The notes: generated by a model from the letters alone, not told the origin. 64,000 nt of DNA from Bombyx mori (GCF_030269925.1 NC_085127.1:5959501-6023500); one strand, 5' to 3'. Counted from the first letter of the stretch, positions 47,826 to 60,033 are shown. Made by a program: numbers and translations.

Positions 47826-48096
47826 ACACTGGTGGTAGGACCTCTTGTGGACTGGTGGTAGGACCTCTTGTGAGTCCGCACGGGTAGGTACCACCACCCC
47901 GCCTATTTCTGCCGTGAAGCAGTAGTGCGTTTCGGTTTGAAGGGTGGGGTAGCCGTTGTAACTATACTGAGATCTTAGAACTTATATCTCAAGGTGGGTG
48001 GCGCATTTACATTGTAGATGTCTATTGGCTCCAGTAACCACTTAACACCAGGTGGGCTGTGAGCTCGTCCATCCATCTAAGAAATAAAAATTAAAA
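47826..48096 (+). mobile_element. Bm1 SINE, headless, with duplicated 5' end
   Basis: The first ~23 bases (actggtggtaggacctcttg) occur twice in tandem, then body, tail and A-rich end follow. Confidence 0.88.
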
Positions 48097-50019
48097 AAAA
48101 CACATACCTATTTTCAATAATATTTATCAAAGAAATACGTTTTCTTCATATACATTTCATTCGTATCGTAGCGCACTATTGGAATGCAATATTTGGTTGG
48201 TTACATTTTTATTCAAAAAATAATATCAAGCTTGAAAATGTTTTTCTTCTTATCATAATATTGACATAGAAAATGACTTGTATTCACGAATTTCTTTAAC
48301 AATGAAGGTTCAACAACGTCTATTCCAAAGTGTATTATAACGTGTAAACAAAATCTTATATTTATCGTTGTATCCTATTTTTACCCTAAACTTATATCAT
48401 ATAATATACTCTTAAAGTTTTCTCGATCAAAGGGTATATAGTATGTCAATAAATAATCTTATTTGCGTACGTACATTATTATGTTTGCAGAACGCCAATA
48501 AAAGATCGGAACGATGCGAACGGCTATGAAACGTAATCGACGGCCATTAGCGGGTGACCCCAATATTTTTATTGCCTTATAAATTTCATTATATTTTTTG
48601 GATTATCCGAAATACAATACAAATTATCAAATTTAAGCCAGTCGCTAATGGATCGTATTAAGGATTTAATAATTACGTAAGAATAAAATTTTTTTTAAAT
48701 GTCTATATGTGCAAATGGGAATAGAAAAATACTGTTAAGTTTAATTTCTTCTTAATTTCAACCGATTATTTTTGTTAAGTATCTATCTACGCTTGAGCGT
48801 TATCAATAATTATATTTTGAGAAGGGTTTTCTTTTGTAAATTTTGATAACAGGAGTTTCAAGTTAATGGGATATGTAAAATGAATCTGGATCTTGTGATT
48901 TCGATTATTATGGTCGAATTTTGATAATCACTTTAAATAATTACTGCAAACAGAAACTAAAATTGTAATTGTAAATGTTAGGTTTAGTGGTTGATTACTT
49001 AACTAGTCAGGGTGTGAATTTGATTTCCGTTCCGAGGAATTAAATTTTATTAAGACATTTGGCATTCTATATCTGGGTTATTTTGACTCGATCGTCTAGA
49101 TATCTGATACCTATAATCTAGAAGGGAATTCTCGCATGGATTTAACAGAATAAAAATTTAACTAATGAAGCTCGCAAACATTTTGGGATTAGATCGCAAA
49201 AATATTTGTATACGCGTGGGATATTGTGTCAATGAATCTATTGCATTATAATTCACATTACTCTATTTTTCTTCCTTTCAAGTAACTTCAATGAAATGAA
49301 CAAGTGAGTCGACTATTATCAAAGCCGGCAATGTGACTTTTGGACAATTATTGGTAAATCAGAAAAACGAATTATTGACTTTGTATTCCATTGGCAGTCA
49401 CAAAACTCTTCTGAACGACATCTTAGATAAATAACAGGTTAAGTATTAACCTTTATTTAATGCAGGTTTTGAACCGTATTCTTTGAAGGAGACGATTATA
49501 TTCAAATCAGTCTGTATTGACATATCAATAACATTTTTTTGTCCAAATGCACAGATTGCCACCTTTGATAATAGACGACTCAAGTAGATAAAAAAGTGTT
49601 AAGTGAATCTTATGATATAGATGGGCAAGTAAAATCGGTGTTTATCTATCCTCAAATAAATGGTCCGAATAATATGAGAGACCCTCTTCAGATGATATCT
49701 GACGTGATGACGTAAGTTTCTAATAAAATGAAATATGGATTCGGCTTGGTAGTTCTCATCTAAACGAGGACTTTAAGTAAGCGTTCAAATTTTGAAATAG
49801 AACGAGGACTTTTGATATACATACATAGCTATGAGATACATACATATTATATAACATTAATATTATACATATTTATGATTTCTACTTTAATATTTGTACT
49901 CAGTTTTGCCCTAAATATTTGTTACAAGGAAAATGTTTTTTTTTTCTATTAGTTGAATCATCATTACTGCAATCTACGTATAATGTAACACAGGAAAACT
50001 ATGGATACTTTTATGTTAA
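48097..50019. other. Unique AT-rich DNA
   Basis: About 1.9 kb with nothing recognised. Confidence 0.5.
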
Positions 50020-50438
50020 CCAGAGGTCCTGCAGTAGTCGAAATTCGACTATAATTAATTGGAATTGTAAGTTTGTACACTATTATGATTGTATTTTATA
50101 CTTCTAAAATCACAAATTTCGCCAAGACTACACTACAAAAAATATTAACAAAGACAAACAATATTTAATCTATTCTCAATTTGACAACAGACATCATGAA
50201 CAAAAGTTTGACAATAAATAGTATGCATGCGTGTGTGCGTCATATACATGGTATGTAGTGTGTGTAATGTTTTCTTTATTGATTTAATGTATCTTTTATG
50301 CATTATTTAAAAAAAATATTAGCATTGTGCACTTCTTCTCTATATTCTCTATAAGTGTGGAAAATTTCATACTCCTCCGTGCGCGCAATTTTCGTAAAAA
50401 GGGATACAAAGTTTTTGCTTCACGTATTAATATATAGA
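50020..50438 (-). mobile_element. Helitron-like family A, complete copy
   Basis: On the minus strand TCTATATATTAATACGTG to acctCTGG, between host A and T. Palindrome tagtcgaaattcgacta near the end. Very similar to the copy at 30547. Confidence 0.8.
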
Positions 50439-50635
50439 TTTTAAATTTTAAAATATAAGTTAATGATTGGAACACGAACTTTCCTCGTGGTAATATACGT
50501 TACTGCGATTTTGATGGAATTTTTTAGGGATTCCAAATTATCGTCGTGTTTGCGAGCATACCATATTCTCTAAAAATACTATTTAGGGGTTAAATTGACG
50601 GTTTGTATTGAAAAATTGAAATTCATTTTTTTTTA

Positions 50636-51020
50636 ATAACATATTTATTTTATCAAAATATCTACCATTATTATCTATACATTGCTGCCATCTAATAGAA
50701 AGGTCATTTATGTATTTGTGATAGAAGTCTGGTGATCTAGATTCTACAAACTGTGTGAAAGCATTTTGTACTGCTTCCTGGGAAGAAAACTTTTTAGCAC
50801 GTAGAAAATTGTCTAAATCGAGAAAAAATATAAAGCATTATCAAGCGAATTAAAATCTGGAGTAAACCACGACCAGATTTGGTGAAGTCAGAAACAGTCT
50901 TTACCACTGTTGTGTGGAGCGAGATTTACGACCAGAGTCTTACTGAAAGAAACATTCTTGATAAAGAAACACGTTATTGTCGAGAGGCTCAATCATCTTT
51001 ACGGCAATCGTATTTTTTTT
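50636..51020 (-). pseudogene. Degraded mariner-type transposase C-terminus (different lineage)
   Basis: Minus-strand reading gives WFTPDFNSLDNALYF (the third catalytic aspartate region), then LRAKKFSSQEAVQNAFTQF, SRSPDFYHKYINDLSIRWQQ and CIDNNGRYFD. This is the classic C-terminal end of mariner transposases. It differs from the mori-subfamily copies here, which end in CIQNHGGHFE. Upstream parts are frameshifted and no inverted repeats were found. Old and dead. Confidence 0.72.
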
Positions 51021-51044
51021 AAATCGGATATTATCGATTTATAC

Positions 51045-51640
51045 AATTAAACAAGCTCACAATCTACATGGTGTTAAGTGGTTGCCACATTGAAATATGT
51101 GTTATTAGTATCAATTCTATAGATTAGCGGCTGCCCCGCCTTTCAAATGGGAACTCATTACTGCTTCGCTCCACTTCGATAAAGCGGCACGACACGAGAA
51201 CCCTCTCATCGTGGCCGCCGGTAACTACATGCCCGATCCTGCGGACAGAATGGAAAGCAGTCGTCGGCGCCTAAAGCACCTCATTACGGATCCTTCTGAT
51301 CCACTAACGGTGCTTTTAGGTACCTCAAGCATCGGTCATCGTTCTCGTCGAACCCGTCGCTTGCGACGAAGGGCTCGACGAGTAAATTAACCCAACTCAG
51401 ACACAGCCCACTGAGTTTCTCGCCGGATCTTCTCAGTGGGTCGCGTTTCCGAGCTGATGGTAGATTCTGCGAAGCACGGATCTTGCTAGGGTTCGTGTTA
51501 GCAACGTCGTCAGGTTTGAGCCTCGTGAGCTCACCTACTAGTTAAGGTTCCGCTGATATAGCCTCTCAAGGCTATCAGCTTAGGTAGGAAAAATAACTGC
51601 TTCGCGGCATAAATACGTAAGGGGGTAGTATCGATCCTTG
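51045..51640 (-). mobile_element. Old Bm1 SINE split by a Jockey-like LINE
   Basis: Decayed antisense tail and body (acatggtgttaagtggttgc, ggctgccccgcctttcaaa, cattactgcttcg) resume after the LINE as actgcttcgcggcataaata. Confidence 0.72.
51169..51595 (+). mobile_element. Jockey-like LINE 3' end with 9-bp target duplication
   Basis: Sense-strand terminal ~65 ORF codons, stop, 3' UTR, stem-loop and short A-rich tail. actgcttcg at 51160-51168 and 51596-51604 is the target duplication, taken from the Bm1 it entered. Confidence 0.9.
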
Positions 51641-54059
51641 CAAGCTCTGCCACAAAATCTTTTTTTCATGTTTTGCATAGTAACGGCATAGTCTTATTAA
51701 AAAAAAATCTTAACAGACTATTAACACATTACATTTTCTGACCTAGGTTAAGAACGATAAGAAACATATTTGTTCGTAAACTTGCTTACGAATATTTAGT
51801 AGTTCTATCTAAGCTACTGAAATACTTCAAATAAAAGTTACTTTTTGTAATATGATGAACGAAACTTCTTATTAAATCGAATGGCCTTTATGGATATATA
51901 TTTAAGGTCTGCTTTATAAACTAGCTCGATAATATCGGCGTTTAAGAAGTCTTCAAACGCCCAAACTTATTTACGTCATCAGCCGATTCAACTACCGACA
52001 GATCTCGTTACGACTCCTTAAACCAAGACGATCGGACTTTTTGCCATCAAAGTTTCATTACTTCGAAAATTCAAGATTTGAAATATCGCTGTCTCGCGTC
52101 AAGATTAATTCATAAAGTCGGCCTTACTCTAACGCGCACAATTGCTAAACTTTTTGACAAGTAAAAGCGCTCGAAATTAACGTTGTGCTAAGTTCGTGGA
52201 AAGTTCGCGAGGATTGTTTGTGAATTCGTCGACCGTACAATGCGAAATGCGTAATGACAGAGAAATGCTTTTTTTCTGCTGTCGACACACATAACACGCT
52301 TGCTAGTTTTTTTGCTTTATATACCCCTCTTAGTAATACATGGGTACAGGAGCGGACATTGGTAATGCTATGAGAAGTTTCGATTGAACAAGAACTACCA
52401 CACCCATCTAACTATTAGGCATGATTATTTTGCGACAGAAATGGACGGATGCTGTTTCCTGTATGGACCGTATGATAATACGCTGCAGTAAAGCATTTTG
52501 TAATGCAGCGAAAAAAGAATGCTATTCAAATATTCCCTTAAATACTCCCTTTCTGTTTTGTGAAAATTAAAGTACTCCACTCCGGTGAGAAATTTTTTCG
52601 AGGGGCGTTTAAGTGGAGGTTATTTTTACGATCAAGCAGCATACCAAAAGGCGCGTTGGAGGCTGAGTCGAGTCGAGTTAAGCTCGTGTGAACGACTGAT
52701 GATACGGGGATGAGTGTTAAATAAAATTCAATGTTTCCTAATAACATTTAGTCAGTTGACCAGATTCGCACTGGGAAAGTAGTAGAAAGGGACCAATTGA
52801 ACTCTTCTTTTTCCCGAATATTAATATTCCCTGATACTAGTACCGTTTAAAGAAAAATGGTTGAGACTTTGTACTGTTTTCGAGTTACGGTATAATTACG
52901 TAACACTTGGTTTCAACTGTGAACGTTCGTCCTGATAGAAAACAAAGCCCTAAAAGGTTACTCTTTTATTACCACGATCTTCCCAACTCCTATCTTTTGT
53001 TTGTCTGTTCGAACAGATTTTTTTTTATAAAATTTAATCAGTCATGACCTCAAAATTCAACATTTAAATAGCGAAGCTTGTAATGACAATGCAAGAAAAT
53101 TTACCGAGAAAAATTTAAAATTTAAATAAAAAAAATTAACGTAATATAAAGTTTTTTATTTTTAAAAACAATTTCAGCGCTAGCGTATCTGGACACTTAG
53201 TGGGCAGGGCCCTAAATATACTTGGACTCGCGGTCCGCTCCCAATATCTGCGGACAGTCCAGATCGCGCGCCCCCTTGGCGTGGGACCCTCCCCCCCTCC
53301 TCGCCCATAAAAGTATGTGGACACTTGCAGATTAAATCCTTTGTTAAACGTGGTAACCATATTTTCCCAGCAACCGCAGATTTGAAGCGATGAAGCGAGC
53401 GTTAAAATTGAAATTTTAAGTAATTTCGCACAATTTTTCTCCAACGTTGTGCTCTAAGTCTAGTACAATGAAGATTATACAGCAAACGAAAGAATATAGA
53501 CATTTAAATGTTTTTTTTTCTTACTTTACAATCATTTTTATTATTGTTATTGCGTCGAGTTCGTAACAGTGGCAACAGTCTTTTGAAAATCATATCGAAC
53601 AAGATCGAGGGACTGCTGATCAATAGCCTTTGCAGTAGGCACTTGGAAGGAGAAAAAATAAAATAAAAAATGTAATGGTATAAAATGTATATATATAATG
53701 ATAGTTATGTGTTAGATTTTTTAAGTCACTAACATAGATATAAGTAATTACTACTAACAAAATGTTATGGTTTTAAAAAAAAACTGAAATAAAGTATTAA
53801 TAATAATAATAATAATAATTACATAGCGCATCATAAAAAAACCACAGAAGCACTTAATCACAATACCACTAATCCCTAACTAATATTATAAAACTAAAAC
53901 ATTGCCTCCAAAAAAAAAGATAAGATACGGTGCTTAAGTGTATTATTATTCGTTTATTTACCCCAGCACCCCGCGAAATCGAAGCCATCAATCTTCTTTC
54001 AATTATAATCAATATGAAAATTATATTATCACAGTTAAAAATGCAATTTGTAATCAAGT
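51641..54059. other. Unique DNA
   Basis: 2.4 kb without a recognised gene. A GC-rich patch at about 53180-53330 carries two direct repeats (gtatctggacactta and gtatgtggacacttg) that hint at a Tc1-like remnant. A taa/taat microsatellite lies near 53800. Confidence 0.45.
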
Positions 54060-54076
54060 ATAAATTAAATCCCTCA

Positions 54077-54387
54077 TACGGAATACGGAATGAATATTTT
54101 AGAGGAACTCTGAAAGTGGCACCTGTGACAGAGAAGTTGAGAAGTGTGCGTTTGGGATGGTATGGACATGTGATGAGACGAAATGACAATGAGGTTGGTA
54201 AGAGAGGGTTAACTATGAATGTGGAAGGATATAGAGGAAAAGAGACCAAAGAAGAAATGGATGGATTGCGTGAATTTCGATATGTATAAAAGTGGAGTGA
54301 GCGAAGAAATGGCATATGATAGAGGAGTCTCGAAAGAGAAAACATGTTGCGCCAACCCTAAGTGACTGGGAGAGGAGAATGATAATG
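54077..54387 (+). mobile_element. RTE-like LINE, 5'-truncated, 17-bp target duplication
   Basis: Same family as 20182: KVAPVTEKLRSVRLGWYGHV in the plus frame, then a frameshift. Ends in gataatgat repeats. ataaattaaatccctca (54060-54076) and ataaattaaacccctca (54388-54404) flank it, one mismatch in 17. Confidence 0.83.
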
Positions 54388-54404
54388 ATAAATTAAACCC
54401 CTCA

Positions 54405-55018
54405 ATAGCATTCAATAATCCATGAATACTAGGCACAAACTATTATCCAACAAATCGCTAATTATAATTCAAGCGCGCGCATGAAATGATGCAACTGAGC
54501 CGATTTTGATGTAAGTACCGAATGCATCTAGCGTACTACTTTGATCCGTCTGCAAATCCCCACTCTAGTAAGTTTGTCGAAGACTTGAGATAATCCGCGC
54601 ACAATATGTTGTACCATATGTTGTATAATAAAATTGTGCATCGTTCTCCTTTGATATAAGAGCTTTCGATATTCCAAAATGCAAGTTTTGGAGAGAAGAG
54701 ATTTCTTTAATGTTAAATGATGTCTACTTAATATTTTTGTTTCATAGATAATAAGTACATTTGGCGTAAATTTATATATGTGGTTATATAACTATTAACA
54801 AACTAAATGTTAATATATTAAAACCATGTAATAATTTACTTGCATACAAAGCAAAATTACAGTTTTGTACTTTTCATCACACAATCGCTACTTCAAATAT
54901 TTAAATAAATAAACAATAATCAATTTTTTAAACGTAGTCAATATTCCTAAGACATAACGACTGTTATGTGTCTACAAAAACCGTAAAGTATTGAAAACAT
55001 TGGAAATTATTTATGGTA
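54405..55018. other. Unique AT-rich DNA
   Basis: Nothing recognised. Confidence 0.5.
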
Positions 55019-55411
55019 AAGTCGTCGCGGCCTAAGCGATAAGACGTCCGGTGCATTCGTGTTGAGCGATGCACCGGTGTTCGAATCTCAGGCTGGTACC
55101 AATTTTTCTAATGAAATACGTACTCAACAAATGTTCACGATTGACTTCCACGGTGAAGGAATAACATCGTGTAACAAAAATCAAACCCGCAAAATTATAA
55201 TTTGCGTAATTACTGGTGGTAGGACCTCTTGTGAGTCCGCGCGGATAGGTACCACCACCCTGCCTATTTCTACCGTGAAGCAGTAATGCGTTTCGGTTTG
55301 AAACTTATATCTCAAGGTGGGTGGCGCATTTACGTTGTAGATGTCTATGGGCTCCAGTAACCACTTAACATCATGTGAGCTCGTCCACGCATCTAAGTAA
55401 TAAAAAAAAAG
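55019..55411 (+). mobile_element. Bm1 SINE with tRNA head and deletion
   Basis: Complete head (cggcctaagcgataagacg, gtgttcgaatctc), linker and body. About 45 body bases are missing between cggtttga and aacttatatctc. Short A-tail. Confidence 0.88.
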
Positions 55412-56092
55412 ACAGTAAAAAACGTGAGATTAACCGACTTTTAAACGCCAAAATGTCGACTTGGCATTACAACAGATCGTTGTGAATGTAGAACGCTGCG
55501 AGCCCATGACATGTGTTATTGGATTAGCAGGTTCCCGTAATTCTCTGTAAATCGAGTTCTCGTGGGCGTATAATCACACAAAAGCATTTCTGAATATTTG
55601 TCTGAAACTCAACAAATACACTTGACCTTTTAGAATCTTGATTAAATATAAGCTTCATATTTGTAGCGATTTATATAGAACACTTCATATTATTTTAACG
55701 AAATTTGATTTATATAACGACTTTTGAACTGACACTTGAATCAATTTAGTGCCTCTATCAGATGAGGTCGACAGTAATCATATATCTTTAGCTCTAATGC
55801 CTAACCCCCATAGATCTACTAAAAGCGCAATGGTAAAGCTTCTTATAAACCCGTATAAGCGAATTTTCGCTGCGAAGCAATCGTAGTATGTTCTATTTCA
55901 TTTCAGTCATAGAGTAACACTTGACCTCAATTAGACACGGGATATGTATTCATTTTTTGTTGCTTATAAGATCCAATAACTTTTTGATATGATTAAGTCA
56001 GTCTTAAGGTCGAAATCTCAGTTGTGTTGACATAACTGTCTCATGTTTCAAACCGGAACGCCGTGTCTCATGCCTAAAATGTGCAGGATAGT
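55412..56092. other. Unique AT-rich DNA
   Basis: Nothing recognised. Confidence 0.5.
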
Positions 56093-56452
56093 CGCTATGG
56101 CCTAAAAGATACAACGCTCGGTACAGTCGTTATGTACTAATTTTTCTAATGAAATTATATACTGAATATATGTTCGCGAATAACTTGCACGATGAATGAA
56201 TGACATCGTACAATAAAAATCAAAATCCCAAATTGCGTAATTACTAAGGTCTTGTGATTCCGCACGGGTAAGTACCACCGCCCCGCCTATTTCTATTTAT
56301 AAAGGCAAAGTAAATGTACTATAGAACTCAGAACTCATGTCTCAAAGTGAGTGCCGGCATTTGTGATGTCGCTTTCTATGGGCTCCGGTAATTAATCACT
56401 TAACACCAGACGGGACATGAGATCGTTCACTAATCTAAGCAATAACAAAAAA
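56093..56452 (+). mobile_element. Old Bm1 SINE with partial head
   Basis: gtcgctatggcctaaaagat matches the A-box region, the B box is deleted, and the linker, body and tail are present but diverged. Confidence 0.75.
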
Positions 56453-56737
56453 GGTTTTACTTAATATGGCTAAAATAGGTACGTCACTAAAACTACAGGA
56501 TTTATTTTTGTTACACGATATTGTTCCTTTATCGTAGAGATCGTTCGTGAACTCGTGACAAGCACGTGTTTGTAGAAAAAACGTTAGGTAACTGCCTTAG
56601 GAATTTGCCGAATAACTATCGGACACGTCGTACAGCGAACCGTTTTATCCAGAACTCTCAAAGTACTTTGTGGAACGACATAACTCTAAATTATTGTCGA
56701 TAATCTAAGTACAGTAGCGTTTACAAAAAAATCAAAT

Positions 56738-56973
56738 CTTTTTTTTTTGCTTTAATGGGTAGACGAGCTCACAGCCCACCTGGTGTTAAGTGGTTACTGG
56801 AGCCCATAGACATCTACAACGTAAATGCGCCACCCACCTTGAGATATAAGTTCTAAGATCTAGTTACAATGGCTGTCCCATCCTTCAAACCGAAACGCGT
56901 TACTACTTCACGGCAGAAATAGGCAGGGCGGTGGTACCTACTCGCGCGGACTCACAAGAGGTCCTACCACCAG
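56738..56973 (-). mobile_element. Bm1 SINE, headless (in duplication unit 1)
   Basis: T-run, antisense tail and body to ggtcctaccaccag. aaatct is repeated at both edges, and unit 2 shows the empty site (aaatcaaatctcttaac). Confidence 0.88.
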
Positions 56974-57144
56974 AAAAAATCTCTTAACAAAACTGTATTC
57001 AACCTAGTCACATTCCATATAAAATATATACTGTGTCGCTTGTTTCATCCAAATTATTGTCGATAACCTAAGTACAGTAGCGTTTACAAAAAGAAATCAA
57101 ATCTCTTAACAAAACTATATTCAACCTACTACCTACCTATATTC

Positions 57145-57486
57145 AACGTACTCAACAAATGTTCACGATTGACTTCCACGGTGAAGGAATAACATCGTGC
57201 AATAAAAATCAAACCCGCAAAATTATAATTTGCGTAATTACTGGTGGTAGGACCTCTTGTGAGTCCGCACGGGTAGGTACCACCGCCCCACCTATTTCTG
57301 CCGTGAAGCAGTAATGCGTTTCGGTTTGAAGGGTGGGGCAGCTGTTGTGACTATACTGAGACCTTAGAACTATATCTCAAGGTGTGTGGCGCATTTACGT
57401 TGTAGATGTCTATGGGCTCCAGTAACCACTTAACACCAGGTGGGCTGTGAGCTCGTCCACACATCTAAGCAATAAAATAAAAAAAA
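57145..57486 (+). mobile_element. Bm1 SINE, head-truncated (in duplication unit 2)
   Basis: Starts in the linker (gtactcaacaaatgttcacg), then body, tail and A-rich end. Unit 1 shows the uninterrupted caacctagtcacattcc. Confidence 0.86.
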
Positions 57487-57534
57487 ACCTAGTCACATTC
57501 CATATTATGTATACTGTGTCGCTTGTTTCAATTA

Positions 57535-57951
57535 CTTGTCGTGACGTCCGTTGGAATAATTATCGCCTCTAGAGACCAATTTGGTATGTTCTCGCTAATT
57601 TCATATGTATTTATTAGCTCAAAATATTAACCTTGTCAGAAAATATAGCTGTTAAAAACAGTTAGCGTTTGTTAGTCGAGGCTGTGAAGCAGTTTTTTTT
57701 TTTTGAAATTGGACTTTTCCGGAAAGTTCATTGTACTGTTCTGTTTTTCTAATGTCTTTCTTACATTTCTGTAATATAAAAATTAAAGAAAACTATAATG
57801 AATAACCGAAAGAAGCTAGAAAGTGGTTAGTAACTATTACGTACTTAAAGCAATTATTCTATTAATCTTTTTAGAATCATGTTTTTTTACTGACTAAACC
57901 TGCGGTCGAACTCAAGGCTTATCTAGCGTTAAGTGTTAATGCCGCCACAGT
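57535..57951. other. Unique AT-rich DNA
   Basis: Nothing recognised. Confidence 0.5.
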
Positions 57952-58075
57952 TCTTAAAACGTGAGCTCTAAGTCTCAAATAGAAGCATTCCTCCTTCGTT
58001 GCAGATGTCTATGGACTCCGCTTAACACCGGGTGGGCCGTGAACTCGTCCACCCATATAAGCAATAAAAATATTA
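57952..58075 (+). mobile_element. Decayed Bm1 3' half
   Basis: Scraps of body, then gttgcagatgtctatggact, cttaacaccgggtgggccgt and gcaataaaaa. Confidence 0.75.
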
Positions 58076-58462
58076 AAAAATATACTCCACTTTCCAGTCC
58101 ACAGCCAAAGCTTCCTTATAACACCTATAATTTTGGGCCTCACGTTAAAACTACATTAAACATTAAATCACAACAGAGATGTACATTATTTTTCAAAATA
58201 CATATCGCAATGGCAAAGAACATTCTTCGGAGAAAGTCTATTAACAAAACAAAGGCTATCTGTTTCGTTTCTAAAGGTTTTATTAACATCGGCTCTGTTT
58301 TATGTGCGCGTTCGAACGAATCACTGAATTAATTGTGATTTGATGTCTGCGTGTTTTTTTGTTTCATATTGTACAGCTCATACAATATTTATGAACTGAA
58401 TACATTAATTCTTTGAATCTAGACGATGCGTAGATTAATTCGTATATAATACGTAGTTAATG
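58076..58462. other. Unique AT-rich DNA
   Basis: Nothing recognised; the ORF through here begins in Bm1. Confidence 0.5.
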
Positions 58463-58680
58463 GTTTCCTATCCTATCCTTCAGCCCACAGACGTCCACTG
58501 CTGGACTCAGGGCTCCCCCAAGCCTCGCCACAAGGACCAGTACAGCGCTGCCTGTGTCCAGTGGATTCCAGCGAACTTCGATAAGTCAACGATCCACCTT
58601 GTGGGAGGCTTACTCATACTCTTCCGGTACGCGGTCGCCACTCGAGAACTTTTCGGTCCCAGCGGGCATATGTACTATTA
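58463..58680 (-). mobile_element. RTE-like LINE 3' remnant
   Basis: On the minus strand: ggaccgaaaagttctcgagt, cgcgtaccggaagagt, then ccagcagtggacgtctgtgg and a ggataggatagga tail. This is the C-terminal/3' end of the RTE type, frame broken. Confidence 0.7.
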
Positions 58681-58983
58681 CCTTTTTTTTCCCTACCAAA
58701 GCTGATAGCCTTGAGAGGCTATTTCCTCTAACCTTAATTAGAAGGTGAGCTCACAGGGCTCAAAGCTGACGACGTTACTAACACGAACCCTAGCAAGAGC
58801 CGTGCTTCGCAGAATCTACCACCGGATCGGAAACGCGACCCACAGAAGATCCGGCAAGAAACTCAGTGGGCTGTGTCTGTGGGTTAATTTACTCGCCGAG
58901 CCCTTCGTCGCAAGCGACGGGTTCGACGAGAACGATGATCGGTGCTTGAGGTACCTAAAAGCACCATTAGTGGATCGGGAGGA
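58681..58983 (-). mobile_element. Jockey-like LINE 3' end
   Basis: T-run, stem-loop, 3' UTR and last codons. actatta before the T-run (about 58673-58679) and at 58985-58991 is a probable target duplication. Inserted at the edge of the RTE remnant. Confidence 0.82.
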
Positions 58984-58991
58984 ACTATTAG

Positions 58992-59630
58992 CAATTTGCT
59001 CTGCCCACTATCGCAATAATTATTAGTCTATTGTCAATTAATAATACAATCCAATTTCAATGTATTTGTATTGCCTCCATAGTATACGGCCGATTGAACG
59101 GAATCAAAGTGGCAGTGGTGGTTTAAATAAAATAATGAAATTTTAACTACACATAGTCAATGGTTATTAGCAATTGTTTTTCATTAGCTAGAAGTAATCA
59201 GTCTTATGTGTTGTTGTTACGTATGTGTTCTACGCGAAATATATCTACATATTAGTTATCATAAAACTTACAAAACGTACATAATATGAAATAATGTTCA
59301 TTAGAACATGCAAAACTGTCATAAACTATGATTTAATAGAAATTTAATTTAACCTTCAGCTCAAAATTTAGAGCGTTTTACATATTATCGTAATAACGTT
59401 CGAATATTGAAGCAACCCTATAAATTTTGTTCAAAACCACAATTATAATATGTCCCAGAGTATTAAATTTTACGTTAGCCCATTATATTTAATTAATAAG
59501 TAGGTGTTGTGGTAATTAATTGTGTGTGCGCTCCCTAATGTATTTTGTTGCGCATTAATTCGTTTCGCACTTGTCAGTGACATGAATAATTTTTAAATCA
59601 CAGTGTTGCAAGAGTATGTCTTTTACTATA
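58992..59630. other. Unique AT-rich DNA
   Basis: Nothing recognised. Confidence 0.5.
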
Positions 59631-59944
59631 TCTATATAATTATATAAAAATGAATTGCTGTTCGTTAGTCTCGCTAAAACTCGACAGCGGCTGGACTGAT
59701 TTGGCTAATTTTGGTCTTGAATTATTTGTGGAAGTCCAGAGAAGGTTTAAAAGGTAGATAAATATGAAAATGCTCGGAATTAAATAAAAATAACAATTTT
59801 GTTTTCCCTTTGATGTGTTGACTGTTGTCTCCGGTCATCCCCCGTCGGACGGATTCCTTTTGTTTGTTTTAAGTTTATTTTATACAAAAGTTTAGGTATT
59901 TTATTTATCGATTGAGGCACTACGAAGTCTGCCGGGACAGCTAG
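59631..59944 (+). mobile_element. Helitron-like family B, longest copy
   Basis: Starts TCTATATAATTATATAAAAA after A and ends gggacagCTAG before T. It contains an extra ttgactgttgtctccggtca segment absent from the others. Confidence 0.8.
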
Positions 59945-59980
59945 TATACGTATATATTTCTTCTGTGCCTTTATTTGAGT

Positions 59981-60033
59981 TGACCACTTAACACCAGGAG
60001 GGTCGTGAACTCTTCCATCCATTTAAGCAATAA
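59981..60033 (+). mobile_element. Bm1 tail fragment
   Basis: gaccacttaacaccaggagg to ttaagcaataaaag: only the 3' ~50 bases. Confidence 0.7.

Larger units (their letters stand above)
56688..57534. repeat. Tandem duplication, each half later hit by a Bm1
   Basis: Unit 1 starts aaattattgtcgataatcta at 56688 and unit 2 starts aaattattgtcgataaccta at 57051. Both end in actgtgtcgcttgtttca. Without their SINEs the units are roughly 130 bp. Unit 1 holds an antisense Bm1, unit 2 a sense Bm1 at a different site. Confidence 0.85.

Noticed and set aside
53136..53444. 102-codon minus-strand ORF with a Gly-rich patch
   Set aside because: Open because of a GC-rich repeat-like patch; no recognised domain.
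53795..53822. taa/taat microsatellite
   Set aside because: Ordinary simple repeat with no further structure.
57961..58332. 123-codon ORF
   Set aside because: Begins in decayed Bm1 and runs into unique AT-rich DNA; no motif.
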